Assembly (NCBI RefSeq): GCF_000224145.3
Contig: NC_020174.2
Coordinates: 2,091,056 to 2,155,055 of the forward strand
From: Ciona intestinalis
Lineage: Eukaryota; Chordata; Ascidiacea; Phlebobranchia; Cionidae
DNA length: 64,000 bases
Direction of reading: 5' to 3'
The position numbers and the translations under genes are program-made. Positions 31,801-51,258 of the stretch are shown piece by piece; position 1 is the first letter of the stretch, and each line of letters begins with the position of its first letter. Below the pieces are notes generated by a model. That model was not told where the DNA came from, did no database searches, and saw only the letters and a list, made by a program, of their open reading frames with translations.

Positions 31801-34800
31801 TGGGACGAGATAATAGCATGGAAAGTTGTCCATCTTCCCCCATCCCACTATATTATATACCGCTACACTTTTTATCATTAATACCATAATGCCTCTGTAA
31901 TAAATACTGTGAATCTAATCCTGCCGATTTTTGTGTAATGAAATACACAATCAGGATCTGGTGCTACGAAATACGTAACAGACAAAAAACAAGTCCAACA
32001 AATTGTATGATACAATACCTTAATATCTCTATAGGCTATTCCATGGCCATGTAGGTATTCCAATGCTTCTATCACACAAGCTGCATAAAACCTTGCTTCT
32101 CGATCTTCGAATTTTCCTCGCAGACTCAACTTCGTCCATAACTCTCCACCCAAACAAGCTTCCATTAGCATATAGTTATACCTAAAAGAATAGGAAAATA
32201 TGGGATGTAGGTGATAACAGTATCCCATTTTACCCCACAGTACAAATAATAATATTTTTGCGGCTCCTCTGGTATAAAATAAAAAGTAGTGTGTTTCCGA
32301 CGTTTCTTCTGCTACCCGGCAAGACTTTATACGGGAGTTCACATACGTCGGAAATACAATAGTGTATACTTTTATACCTATTCTTTGTTTGGTCCCAAAC
32401 AGAACGTAAAAAAACGAAAGAAACCGAAGTGTCCTATTTTACCCCACTCCTACTTTAGCCCACCCTATTATATAAAATTCAGTATTTTGGGCCTTCAGTT
32501 ATAACAACAATATATGTTACCCAATTTAAGACAGTTTGCATTGCGCATTTAAGTGAACAGATAAAAGATTAAACCAACACGCTTTGAGGATAAAAGTTTG
32601 ATCATTAACCAGTTATAGGTACAATGTACATTTCCAACACATTTTTTAAAATGCGATTAGTCTGTTTATCTTTCAATTAGCAAACACATTCTTTAACAAG
32701 TAGGGTACCTTTCATTTTCAAAAGAATGATACAGCTCAACAATGAATGGGCATCTGACCGTCGACATAATGTCAATCTCGGACATGTGGTAATTTTCTTG
32801 AGTTGTTCCTTCATAATCCGCCTGTAAGGATTTTAGAATACGTTTAAATGTAAACTATTTTTTTTATGCCAATGTAGTACCTTGTTGAGGCATTTTAACG
32901 CGTAGCTCTTATCTTTACGCTCGTGTTTAAAGCGCACCAACTCCACTTTACCGAATCCACCAACGCCCAAAATACCAACACATTCCAAATCTGATGGTTG
33001 AATATTTTCGTATTCTGGATTCTGACGTTTCGTCGGAAGTTCAACAAATGTACTTAAAGTCGAAATGTGGCTTCCACGTCGTGACTCAGGTTGTAAGTTA
33101 CCATCAGTAGATTTTCTATATTTCATTTTGGAGGGTTTGTTCGACGGCTTGTTTGACGGCCGGTTTGAAATTTTGCTGGACGCTCTTTCATCAATAGCGT
33201 CCCAATCTTTGTCCGCAAGTTCGCCGATATGTCTGCTAAATACACTTTTGTCTAGACTAAGACACTTGACGACTTTACTTTTTGCTACCACATTCGCTTC
33301 TCTTGTCCCACTGTTGTTTCGAAGACCTTTTTCACCGAAATAGCTTACTGCTCCAAAACTCCTAATAAAATGTTCGCCTTTGCCCTCACCATCACTTGAC
33401 GCATTGCCAGTAGATGTTACGTCTACTTCTCCTTCGACCAATATGTAAAAACTGCTTCCCATATCTCCTTGGCGAATAATGTAGTCGCCTCTGTTAAATG
33501 TTTCTTCCACCAGAGCGTCCACTACTTCCACTTGCTGTTTCCTTGTACGGATTTTTCGTATGACAGGTATTTTCTTTACCACCTATTTGAAATATTGGTT
33601 TAATTATTAGTATACCGATAAAAACTAACGTCATAATGTTTTTTTTGTCGGCACATTGGCACAGCTTGTTGGTTAGCGCGCCTTCCTTAAATATAGTCAC
33701 TACCGTTTTGGGCGTATATGCGTTCTTTGGCTAGTTACTTAACGGCAATTCTTCCAACCCAGTGGCCACTAATGAGTAATCTTAATTGTCAGCCATACAA
33801 AAAAAACAGTTACAAAGTTGCATACGTGGTAGCCTAACTGGTAAGCGGGCACGAGTTGTATGGGTCACATTCATCATTCATTCATTCAACACAACAGCGC
33901 TAGTTTTATTTTTCTTACTTCCATAACTTTTTGGCGTTGAGTGTCCGCCACATTTTTCATGATATAATGAAATACACTTTGCTCAAGCATCCACACTTTA
34001 GTTGCTGATGTTGCTGTTACAGTTGCGGTTCTTTTCGTATTGTACATGATTGCAATTTCACCGAACACTGACCCAGCAGTCAATGTGCATAAATATTTAG
34101 AGTTCTAAAAAGATAAATATTGAAAATATAATACTCAATGACCTATACCCGCATATAATAAATGATTAATCATAGATATTATTTTACCTGTGTGACCTCC
34201 ACTTCTCCAGTCTCGAGAACGTACAGACGGTCACCGATCGTTCCTTCGGTAATAAATACATTTGACGAGGGCAGAGCTCTTTGCATATGTTCTATCATTG
34301 CATCAATTTGATCTTCATTTAGATTGCATAAAACATCGTTTTGTTGAATTGCCTGCCACATATAAGTTTCCATATAACTTTATATTTGAGATCTTAATGT
34401 TAAGAGTTTACTAACCCTTTTCAACAAATCTTTGAGCGGTTGACTTTTTTCTGTCTTTTGTAACTTTGGTGGAACTGTAGCATGGTGTCCTCGAACCGCT
34501 TGTCGTCGTTTATGTGTCTCTTTCTAAAAGCAAGAAACACATGCTTATAAAGTCAAAAAAACAGACATCCCGGGTCGTACACAATGGTATAAGCGACCAT
34601 CTCTAACCTATAAAAAGGTACTCTGGTTCCATCACACGCGTCGTCGCTATCATGGTCATTAAAATCTCCGAAAAAGCTACATATACGTTGTTACTCGTAA
34701 ATAAGCTTGCACACGAGGTGTACTAAACAGAACACCCGTGCTATTTAACAACTGTCCTTGTCCCACCACACGAGGGTAAATAAATTATACATTCATTTGG

Positions 34801-35625
34801 AGGTATATATATGTCGTTTATTTCTGACATGTAAAAACAACCTACCCCTTCCACATCCGTGATTTTTTGTATAGATTGCAAGTAGTTGGATTTCTTTTCC
34901 AACTGGTTATTAGCTGATTGCAATTCCTTCCGCAGTTTCTGTATAACCTTCTGCATTCGCTGTATTTTTCAAATAATCGAATTAAACTGTATAAATATGA
35001 AAAGACATGTGTCTTTGTTGAGTTTTTCATTTGTTCTTTTAAAATTTATTTTTCTGTGTTAAATATATTATATATATACCTCTCTTTCTTCCTTCGCAGT
35101 TTCCAATTTCATCCTCACATTTTCCAACTCAAGTAAAACTTGTTGCTTGGTTTCTTTTTGTACCTGATTGTTGTATAAATACATATATATATGAAAGTGG
35201 GGTAAGATGGGATATGGTTTCATTCGCTTTTGTCGTTTCATGTAGTATAGTAAACAAAGAATATTTACAGAACTATATAAACGTAGCCACGCGATTTTAA
35301 AAAAGCGTTGGTAATTGTTTAAAAACGTTAAGGAAATATAGAGGGTTTAGACGCCAACAGTGACCCATCTAACCCCACAGCCACAGTAATAAATAAAATT
35401 AATGCTTAGGTTGTATAAACAATTTGTTACCACCTTAAGTTCCTGTTCCAGTTTTTGGATGCTTTTCTGACCACTGCCGTTTTTGCTTGCAAAAACTGTT
35501 TCGTTTTCCTCTGTTGGTGTAAATCCTCCATTTGTGGTTCCAGAACTTAGTTCAAATCTTCCAGCACTTTCCAAATCGCTGCCTTGTTTTTTTCTGCACG
35601 GCCAAAAGAACCAACAGCAAGGCAT
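28893..35625 (-). CDS. cGMP-dependent protein kinase, divergent copy (PKG-A)
   Basis: AGC-family Ser/Thr kinase regulated by cGMP. Thirteen in-phase exons, 793 residues: 35625-35431, 35163-35080, 34959-34846, 34523-34416, 34352-34188, 34104-33919, 33582-32881, 32821-32709, 32181-32019, 30759-30616, 30288-30148, 29378-29259, 29039-28893. Order: [10 protein letters not shown] start, coiled coil (about 55-130), pseudosubstrate-like KRRQAV (136-141, compare KRQAI of PKG I beta), cyclic-nucleotide site A (168-284, GEIA and R247-T-A-T), site B (285-405, GEKG and R378-E-A-N), a linker of about 75 residues with SNKP repeats, then kinase. Kinase parts: GVGGFGKV 490-497, K514, E533, YRDIK (D608, K610), D626-L-G, G645-TAAY, APE 651-653, and a C-tail ending in a Lys/Asp-rich run. 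Phe of DFG is Leu, and the usual GTPEY is GTAAY. Catalytic Lys, Glu, both Asp and Asn are present, so activity is possible but specificity is probably altered. Stop at 28893; AATAAA at 28751-28746. Confidence 0.93.
29892..30080. mobile_element. GGGTGGGG inverted-repeat element interrupted by a gap, PKG-A intron 11
   Basis: Both termini visible (AGTAGGGTGGGAGAAGATGG and CATCTTCCCCCACCCTACTA); the core is the 125 N. Confidence 0.8.
29932..30056. other. Assembly gap, 125 N
   Basis: Run of N inside an inverted-repeat element in the intron between PKG-A exons 11 and 12. Confidence 1.
30817..30965. mobile_element. GGGTGGGG inverted-repeat element, one terminus missing, PKG-A intron 9
   Basis: ATAGTACTGTGGGGTGAGAT start; stops after TTGTTTACTAT. 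Confidence 0.72.
31308..31499. mobile_element. GGGTGGGG inverted-repeat element, PKG-A intron 9, second copy
   Basis: Complete: TATAGTATAGGATGGGAGAA to TTACCCCACAGAACTATAT. Confidence 0.8.
31657..31853. mobile_element. GGGTGGGG inverted-repeat element, PKG-A intron 9, third copy
   Basis: Opposite arrangement to its neighbour at 31308, so the two could pair in RNA. Confidence 0.75.
32258..32345. mobile_element. Fragment of the CTTTTAGCGG hairpin family
   Basis: Shares GCGGCTCCTCTGGTATAAAA and the GGCAAGACTT core with the element at 21329. It sits between two parts of an inverted-repeat element, so one may have inserted into the other. Confidence 0.65.
33655..33890 (+). mobile_element. SINE, near complete, PKG-A intron 6
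   Basis: Head GGCACAGCTTGTTGGTTAGC through ATTCATTCATTC tail; antisense to the kinase gene. Confidence 0.75.
34585..34800 (+). mobile_element. SINE, PKG-A intron 3
   Basis: Antisense to the gene; middle part deleted, 3' ACACGAGGTGTACTAAACAG and tail kept. Confidence 0.7.
35192..35392. mobile_element. GGGTGGGG inverted-repeat element, PKG-A intron 1
   Basis: GTGGGGTAAGATGGGATATG to ACCCATCTAACCCCACAG. Confidence 0.8.
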
Positions 35626-37134
35626 TTTGCTTCTGCCAGAACCTAATTACAGTTAAGAAAACATCGGAAGCCTCGTAACTCTTGTGCTGTCTAGTAAAGT
35701 GTACTTGACAATGAAAGTTAGAACTGCTCGTAAATTTTAATTTGTTGAACCAATGAGCCACACTCTGCTCACGCTGTCATGTCATTCCACACACAAGGTC
35801 ACACCTATTGTTCCAAGCAAACTAGGTTGCGCCGAGCAATAAGTAAAAGATATATAAATGGATATCGTTCTTATAAACTTCGCGGACGGTCTGTTAAATA
35901 TTTACCTGTCTCTGAGCCAATTAACTCGGCTAAACCGAACCCGTTGGGCGAAAGAAATATCGAAAGAGCGATGATTAAAGCAAACACTCGATACTGAGGC
36001 CTCTCATTGCGGAAAAGGCGCTGCTCCGCCTCACCCAAGCTACGTTACTGTTTTAGCTCATCTGTCAATATTATACATCGAATGTATATTTACCATGCTA
36101 CAGTGTAGCACCAGGCCGAAGCTTATTGCGCCGGTGTGAAAATTATAACAAAGCCCGCTAGTTTAACCGTACATTTTTTAACATATAGTTTAATGTAGAA
36201 AAATATTGCTGAAAGATCCAACAACATCGTAAATGTGGCCTATAGAGCCCTATTTAAACAAACATCAGTCTTTTGTACTAGTAGGCTATGAATACGTAAA
36301 CCTATGTAAGCATAGGATGTATAAACTCCTGCTACAGTATGTGAACGTAATATTTCAGGCAATAAGGTTTTTAATAGCTTCTGCTGAAGTTATGTGTAAT
36401 CATGTACACGAAAATTGCATGTCATCCTTTACTTTATAAACTGTACATAAAAACTGCAAAGCTAGCTGATATCCCTTGAAATATTTGTTGAAATCCGAGC
36501 GCGTAAAAGAAATTGTCTACAACAGTACATAACATATCTTGTACGACGGAATAAAAAATCAGTAAGCATAAATAAAGCCTGCCATAAATGATACTGTCAA
36601 GTTAAAGTTTGCCATATTGTGACGTCATACGGGTATGTTTGACGTCAATCAGAAATTGCGTTCAAGCTTGTTCAAATGTCAAGTTACGCGCAAATGTCAG
36701 GTATATGTGATAACGAACGTGTTGTAAGAATAAACTGAGTAGTGCCACAAACGAAAACAGTGCATTTTGATAACAGAGTCTAACAAAACAACAAAATATT
36801 TTAAAACGGAAAATTGGAACAAAATAATTTAAAAGAGACACATTCAGTCGTTAGTTTGATTTTATCATTGATTTTTATACGTTGAAGAATTAGAATATAC
36901 ATATACCAGGTCACAGGCACCAAATCTGAAGATTTCAATTAGGAAAGTGCAAATATGGCTGCATGGAAATGAAGAACAATTTAAAAGAGGCAGAAACGGT
37001 TCAAACGCATTTCTTCGCTCTGAATCTGATCACGACACAAAAAAAAACGAAAAAAACAAATAAAATCGATGAAAACTGTTCTGACTGAAGTATAACAACA
37101 TGCTAAAACAAGTGCGCCCAAAAAAAACATTGAT
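35626..37134. other. Intergenic between the tandem PKG genes
   Basis: Upstream of PKG-A, downstream of PKG-B. Two exact TGACGTCA palindromes 20 bp apart lie at 36620-36627 and 36640-36647. No coding exon seen. Confidence 0.6.
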
Positions 37135-43960
<6,826 letters not shown>

Positions 43961-44510
43961 ATTTCAAAAATCCTAATGTACCATGTACTAGTTCTGTAAC
44001 AAAAAATCAATTTTTGTCACCCGTCGTATTGGAACTAAACACATTTTAATTCATGTAATTCAAAAATAACTGCCGTCTGTGATTTAATCTGACCGAGAGC
44101 AAAACATAATTTTGTGCAAAAATTTGTGAAAAAAAATAAATCTCATCAATTTATATGTTTTAACACCTGCGCCTGACTATGTATGGTTGGCAGTTCTTCC
44201 AACTGTACTGCGTATAACTATACCGTGATCACCCGTGCCAGGTCGTATTTTATTTCTTTTAGTATTGATTGAAGAGCGACTCTTTTACAAACATCTAGCT
44301 TTATATATTGGACCTTCATGATTAATTCATATATTGCCCAATGCATTCAATCATTTCGTTCCTTTCCATGTCTACTTACATGTGCGCGTGTTTGGATATT
44401 TAGCCTTCTGGTACATTATTTTAACTTTATATACATAGTGTAGTAAAATGGGTTACTGTAAGGAACCAAATTAAATATTTTTAACCCGCGTCGCGGAGCT
44501 AAGGTTATGT

Positions 44511-44742
44511 ATAGTGGGTGGGAAAGATGGGATACCTTTTCATTCCATTTTCTCCTCCCATTTGGTAGTAAACAAAGAACATTCAAAGAGTCATAAACCG
44601 TATCCTTACGATTACCATTATGTGATTAAGGTGTCCCGTCTTTCCCTAGCCCTCTATAATTCTCACAATATTTGTTTATTATCAAATGTAGCACGAGAAA
44701 AGAGAACGAAACCATTTCCTATCTTACCCGATCGTACTATAT
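44511..44742. mobile_element. GGGTGGGG inverted-repeat element, composite, upstream of PKG-B
   Basis: Two incomplete copies joined, with a first end TATAGTGGGTGGGAAAGATG. Confidence 0.7.
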
Positions 44743-47568
44743 TCAAAACTAAAAGGTAAATTTCAGCCCTAGACTTATCATATATTTCACCCTCGCAAAA
44801 CAAATCTCTGTCTTTCGTCTCAGTGGACCGTATTACTTTAGCCTTGCTTCTGACTGGACATTACTCGCTTATTACTTCGGTCAATAACCGTGTGCGTTCT
44901 AATAGACTTATTTCCTTCCCATTATGTTATTTTGATATCGATTTTGGCATATTAGCTTCTTGTTAGCACTTTCTTTCATCCACTGTTATAGGTATTACAT
45001 AGCGTTGCTGTAAACCCTGACTAGACTGTACACCTGTACAACAGAGTATCAACAGTACATTATATATATATATACATATTGAACAAATACACCTTGTATA
45101 AAAATAAACAGCAACAAAATAAGCCTATACGCCAATCTAATTTTATTGGGAAAACTAAAAATCTAGGAAAATCCGAATCCTAATTTTATATTACTAGATT
45201 AAAGATCGAAAATAAGCATTCCTATACTCAACAAATAAGCATTATATACCTTCTCTTAAAACCTTGATTTTTCTATAAACACTATGTGTCCTTCCTGTAA
45301 AAAATACTCCACGGCCTGGCCCTACGAGTTATTAAACCACACAATGGGAAGTTATGAACGTATATGTCTGGGTTATCTTTAATGATTGCTTTGTTGTGTT
45401 TGTACCGCTCCAGCATTATAGCTGGTTAATGTGTGACACAGAGCAAATTTTGCGGGCGGTAGATTTCTCTTCCTGGAAATTGGGTTATTCTTTATTAGTT
45501 CGTGCGCCCCAAACTCACTCGTCCTCTTACGTAACTATGGACGCAATTAAACCTTCTAGCTTGTCTTTTACTGCGGTGTATGACATAAGAGTACACATTA
45601 CACTAGCTCGCCATATATCCTGCGTATAAACCGGTGATGAAGCAATTTCTTCCTATATTTGCTATACGATTACGGAAAAGATAAACAGAACATTGTCGTT
45701 AAGGGTATGACACTGTATGTGTTACTATAGCGATCATTTATAACTGCTGAAATAGTCTGTTGGTATAGCTTTAACTGCCACCATCAAAAACTAACTATTA
45801 CAATCAAATTTCCTGTGTGTATTAATTAAACTTTAATCATCCAAAACAACATTCCGTTACTTAGCGATGCAGTAAATCCTCTTAAACTGTATACAGCCGA
45901 CTTACATGCTTAGTGTATGAAACTAGCTACACTACTTACACCCCACTTTCTACTTAGGCCGCCCTAAATCCCTCTGTAAGAATTTTGCTTTAATATAAGC
46001 TATGTAGATGCAGCTGCCGTCTGATAACACATTGACTTGCTTCGTTCTGTGGCGCCGCGGATCCCAATTATCTTCGTGTAGCCCAGCAGGATTTCGCAGA
46101 ATGCAACAGTTCGCATCAATTCTTTCTACATAGTTTCAACTCTTCGAATTTTATGTTTTTTTACACGTACCCCTTGTTATTTTAAAGGGCCACCTGGACC
46201 GCCGTTAATTTAATCGATTTCTGAGCTTGCCTTCAGCAAAGGGCCGTGCTGACGCTACACAAAGCTGGTTAGTAAACCATGGTGACTTATAACGTGCGTA
46301 CAGGTTCCAGATGCAAAATTTCGCATATTTATTTCATGTAAAATACCAAAAAATCTCTCCTGGAAAATTGCTTGTTATATATTCCATGTCGAACTCGAGC
46401 GAAAGCGACGCAGTTGTAACATACATAAACCAGTTTAATATGACTTTACGTTCGGGCAACTTGTCTAACTGACTGAACGTTGCTGTTTTGCAGCCGGGCT
46501 TTATTGATTGGCATATCGAAATGAAAACCCAACTAACCCTTACCGACGGCGAACAACGCGGTTACATTGCTGTCAGTTACTCGATGAGCTGTGAAATTCG
46601 AAAGCTGTGTACAAACTGTAACGAATTACCTACGCACTTGGGGTGCGAACAGCGGTTAGAACGAATCTTTGGAGATTAATCAGTGTATTGACCCGAAGCT
46701 TCCCGACAATTATGTGTGTACGTGATTGTAATTTCCCAAGAGTGTAGCTACAAGCAATTTATTTTTCACGTCCAGGCATAAACGTTGCAAACTCGCACCT
46801 ATCGTATGAAACTACCAGAAAAATAAAAAACAAATAGGATTATTTGGTATTGCTCCAGCTGTAAAACTAAATACAGGCCGATAAAAACTCATCAAGCCTT
46901 AAATATTGGAATTACGTGACTTTTTTGAACGTTGTAAAAAAACAAACGTAAAGCGGATTTAGGGTGTTTACATATCTTGTCTTGAAAACTTTGCACGTAT
47001 CTTAATGAAACTCCACTATATATGTGTATTAGCACTTTTTGCAACAAGGCCAAATTCTTAGTGTGAAAATTCAGAGTCAAATATTATTTTAGTACTAGTT
47101 TAATGCCAATAAAGTTTACGGTTAAGTATACGAGTTGTAAATTGTTACTGTTTGCTGTCGTTTTAATACCAGTATGATCTACGATATAGAATACAGAAAA
47201 AACGAGGCATATTTCTTAGAAAAAAAAACGTTTGAGATCAGGTGTAATTTAATAGTTGTTATAGTCATTTTAGATTTAAATAAATTCGAATACGATGAAC
47301 GAAATTTTGCTTATTGAGCCAATGTATGAAAGAAATTACATATAACGTAAACAGTATTAGAATACGATCAACCTTACGTGGATCAATTTTAAACCAATAT
47401 AAGATCTCTTTTAATCGGTTTTATTTAATTTGCGCACAGGTCAAAGAATCATACAAAAATCTGTCGGACAAATTCGATTTTTCAAATTATTCCTCCGGCT
47501 TATTCATGCGGACGGAACATACAATGTTGATAGTACCGCTGTAGCAAACGAAACGTTGTATAAAAATA

Positions 47569-47755
47569 TAACAGGGTGGGGTAAGTTGGGAAATTTTTCG
47601 TTCTTTTTCTCGTTCAATTTGGTAAAGTAAAAAATAACATTTTACAAAATTTTATAACCCCCGCGAGGTTAAAAGAGCGTTGCTAATTGTTTAAAACACG
47701 ATCAAGAAATATGAGGTTTAGGTGCTAATGTTATCCCATCTTACCCCAGAGCACT
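47569..47755. mobile_element. GGGTGGGG inverted-repeat element in the 3' UTR of the Cys-rich membrane protein gene
   Basis: AACAGGGTGGGGTAAGTTGG to CATCTTACCCCAGAGCACTA, starting 34 nt beyond the stop codon. Confidence 0.78.
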
Positions 47756-47788
47756 ATAAAACCGACAATCGTTCATGTTGGCCCATGG

Positions 47789-50626
47789 TCAAGCAGGTGA
47801 TATGCCATCATCATTGTGCAATGTAGACAGAGGAACCATCTCTTCGCCCACTGTGGTCGGTTGTGTCTCAACCACTCCACTTTCTTCCTTCTTTTGAGTT
47901 TCGTTCTTTTTCGGCACCGAGTCGTCGCGGTTTCTCTGCAAAAATAGAAAAAAAAGATAAAGTTGGGTCCGGGATAAGCCTCAAAAAGTAATTATTTTTT
48001 AGCTGTTTTTAGTTTTCGTAGTTATGAACAATGTGTGTTTTTGCATTTTGAGAGAATTCGGTTTCATACGTCGCGCATAATTGCTCTTTGGCGCCCTTTA
48101 GCGTATACGTATACAGGCTTATGATGACCATCGTTGCCCACTACTCGTTTATTCAATCATTCAAGCAACGCTATAGGACGTAAACTACAAAACTATAACT
48201 TACCATGTAACAGATGCCAGCGATTAAACCAACAGTGATCAACAATGCAATCACAACTATAGGTATTATGACTTGTAACGATGGTTTTTCGTGCCCTGTT
48301 CCTTTTTCAATAACGTCAAACTGATCCAGAAGAGCTTAAATGGTATAGAAAACATATAGTATTAGTCCTGTGTAGTGGTTCCACTATTGTTGGTGCGTTC
48401 AAATCGTAGTATACAAACAAAATAATTACCAACAAAGTTACGTATATGGTAACACGTAAGCGGACACGAGGTGTGTGAAACAGAACATCCGTGTTGTAAA
48501 GATTGTCGTTGACCCTGCGAAATGCTATTATGGGCGCATGTGTCATTCAACAAGACACACAAAGGGGCATATACCAACGAAAAATAAAAAATTGTAAATG
48601 AATATTCAATTGTGATCTAATGTATAACCAAGTTATAGTTAGTGTAAGTCACTAATGAGCTATCCAAAATAATATGGCATCCGTGTTATATAATGACTGT
48701 CGTTGCTCCGCCACGCAGTGATTACAAATAAACACAAATTGGCATTAGTTATAAACCTTTTGTTACATCAGGGCAATATAGATCTGCAGATAGTGCTGGG
48801 TTCATCTCTTTATGGAATATTCCATCTGGATCCATAAACTCAGTTCCGCACACCGACAGCAAAATATCGTTTTGACAAACCCGTGTTTTTGCATAAGTGC
48901 TGAAATACATGGTAGCAGTTACGTATACCACAACCATCGGGTCTTGAATATTGTGGTTGGGTATATTAATATTTGTATGTGTATGGTCATTATATTATAT
49001 TCTTATATAGTAGGTTGGGGATTGTCCATGTTTCTCTTATCTTTTATCGTCCCTATATTGGTAGTAAATTACAAATATTTCAGATTTATATAACTGTATC
49101 CTCATGGCACTGAAGGGGCGTTGCTAACTAACAAATAGGAAGATGGGACACGTTTTTTAGGGGGGAGATGGGACACATTTTTATTCCATTTTCTGGTCCT
49201 ATTTTCTGGTAAACAAAGAACATTCAAAGAATTAAAACTGTATCCTCAAGACTCCTATAGACCGTTGTGAATTGTTAAAAAAAAACACTTTATTTCGTAA
49301 AAAAAGTTCAGGATTTTGGGATATATGTGCTAAAGGTATCGCATCTTTTCCTACAGTACTGTATATTTAACCTTAAAAATCGACTTACTCGCAAAGCTGC
49401 TCGTTTGCTGGGTTATCTGTAAACTCCGAGTAAAACTGGCTCTCACATCCTTGAATTTGGCTTGTTTCTACAGGTATTGTAGTCGGACATATCGTAGCGT
49501 TAGTTACTATAGATTCAATTGATCGAAGGCCACCTTTTGTACAGTGTAGGTTAACGTCGCCGAATCGACGGAGTTTGAGTTCTTTTTCCTAAAAAGATAA
49601 CAATAAGTCGCATAAAAAACTTAATGAGCTTCCTGGGTGTTGGGGTATAAAAAGGGCGCAATGTGGTTTAAATCTCAGGTTTTGACAAGGACATCACCCA
49701 CAATAAGTATAAAAGTATAGTAAGTCGTTCAGAAATGGATTATCCAACGCTTAAAACTGGATGAAGTCTCATTTGCTTTCCAGACATGCACACATGCATA
49801 TAATGTAGTACTGTGGGGTAAAACGGGCTACTGTTAGCACCTGGATCTCGTATCTTATGATTGTGTTTTGAACAATTACCATCGCTGTTTTAAAGTCGCG
49901 ACGCTATGGTTATTAAATTCTGTAAATATTCTTGGTTTACTTTAAAAGGGAACGATAGAAAAGTGAATGAAAACATGTCCTATCTTACTGTACAAGAAAT
50001 ATAAAATATCCGTGGCTTCTCAAATGTCCGACAGATATATCTTTAAAGATTTTTCGCAGAAAAAGTGGCTTTAAAAAATGATTTATTGGTGATATTTTTT
50101 TATTATGTTCATATATCTGTAGGCTATGCAAAACCACGCACTTTTCGTCCAATAACGATCCAGTAAAGTCCTATATAACAGACTTTACTATTGGTAGTGA
50201 TAGGTTCACCAATCGGCCCCTGGCTTACTTTAATGTACTGTAGTTTTCAATTACTCCCATTATTGGCCACAGCCTATCATGTTACTTTACCGTCATTTTA
50301 CATTACCTTTAAATAAGCGTCATCTCCCAAACCCCCGTAGCAAAGTTTCACTTCATGTTCGATGCATTTGGTGGCTTCAACAAACAGCTTACTGTAAAAC
50401 ACTTAGCGTAAAGATGGTGCTTAAAAAACTACATTATAGCCACTCACGGGCAAATTTCAAAAGGGCGGGTCGAGTTTTGTAGTTGAACAATCATTCTGGC
50501 TTGACAACCTCGTACAAGTAGACCATATTTAAGATCTGTACACAAATCCTGCGGGTCCTCAGCATTGGAAGACAGTCCAGATAGCAAAACAGAACAAAGC
50601 ACAACAAAACTTGATAATCTCGACAT
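47789..50626 (-). CDS. Unrecognised cysteine-rich type I membrane protein, 294 residues
   Basis: Family not recognised. Six phase-consistent exons: 50626-50448, 50391-50307, 49588-49389, 48899-48757, 48334-48204, 47935-47789. The ATG (MSRLSSFVVLCSVLLSGL) begins a clear signal peptide ending near residue 22. The ectodomain (about 23-220) has 12 cysteines, an even number that fits six disulphides, with motifs such as DLCTDL, KLCYGGLGDD and SVCGTEF, and Asn-Ser-Thr and Asn-Ala-Thr glycosylation sites. One membrane helix covers about 223-246 (VIIPIVVIALLITVGLIAGI). The cytoplasmic tail is 48 residues, polar, with a KKNETQKKEE stretch and no recognised motif. It could be a receptor, co-receptor or surface adhesin. 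The 3' UTR contains a small inverted-repeat element starting 34 nt after the stop. Confidence 0.8.
48405..48545 (+). mobile_element. SINE 3' part in the intron between exons 4 and 5 of the Cys-rich membrane protein gene
   Basis: ACAAAGTTACGTATATGGTA then GACACGAGGTGTGTGAAACA. A second fragment lies at about 48645-48735. Confidence 0.68.
48999..49366. mobile_element. Two adjacent GGGTGGGG inverted-repeat copies, third intron of the Cys-rich membrane protein gene
   Basis: First copy 48999-49105 is truncated; the second, 49138-49366, has a repeated GGGACACRTTTTT end. Confidence 0.72.
49805..49992. mobile_element. GGGTGGGG inverted-repeat element, second intron of the Cys-rich membrane protein gene
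   Basis: TAGTACTGTGGGGTAAAACG to ATGTCCTATCTTACTGTAC. Confidence 0.75.
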
Positions 50627-51258
50627 ACTCAAGTGCTTTTGTTATCTGATAACTATGAACCGGGCTAATGGAACCCCGTACCTGATAATGTAATACGTCT
50701 CACTAGATTAAGTTCTCTTTAAACTACTTTTCGGAAGACTTATTAGCACATACTGAAACTTAGCAAACTATATATCAATATAAACCTGCAAATTATTCGA
50801 CTGACAAGTTACTCATGTTTTTCCAACCGTGTCCCGCTAAAACCGCGGAGAGCAACGTTTCTCTTTACGATATCGCCTGCTTTTGAAAAGCGCGATTTCC
50901 TTTTCTGCTACAAAAGGCGTTCGTTTCGCTCGACGACTCATGCTCAGAAACACAGGGCTGACGTCATTCTATTGGGAAGTCTGGATTCGCCAACATAAAC
51001 AAAGTAACAAACGCTGAAGGTGTAATGTTTCCTTCTCATTTCAACACAATAGGTCAAGCACCGATATTTGAATATTTCATTTAATGACGTCACAATAGAA
51101 CAATGTTCAGTAAAAAACTTAAAAATTAAATGAACAAAATGACACACGATTCTAGAAGTGCATAATTTACGCAAATAGTGCAAAAATCATGGAAAAGTTC
51201 ACAGCAATTTGAAGAACTGATACAGAAGTCTGAGAAGTAACAAAAACAAACACAATGA

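Larger units (their letters stand above)
43961..47788. other. 3.8 kb without a recognised gene
   Basis: Upstream of PKG-B. Contains inverted-repeat element copies (44511-44742, 47569-47755), a TA microsatellite near 45060-45080, and a locally CpG-richer stretch (46340-46700) with a 63-codon open frame of unknown status. Confidence 0.6.

Noticed and set aside
33065-33343. Plus-strand open frame of 92 codons
   Set aside because: Antisense shadow of PKG-A exon 7.
45354-45629. Plus-strand open frame of 91 codons upstream of PKG-B
   Set aside because: No splice context, no recognisable domain and no codon pattern unlike the surrounding DNA.
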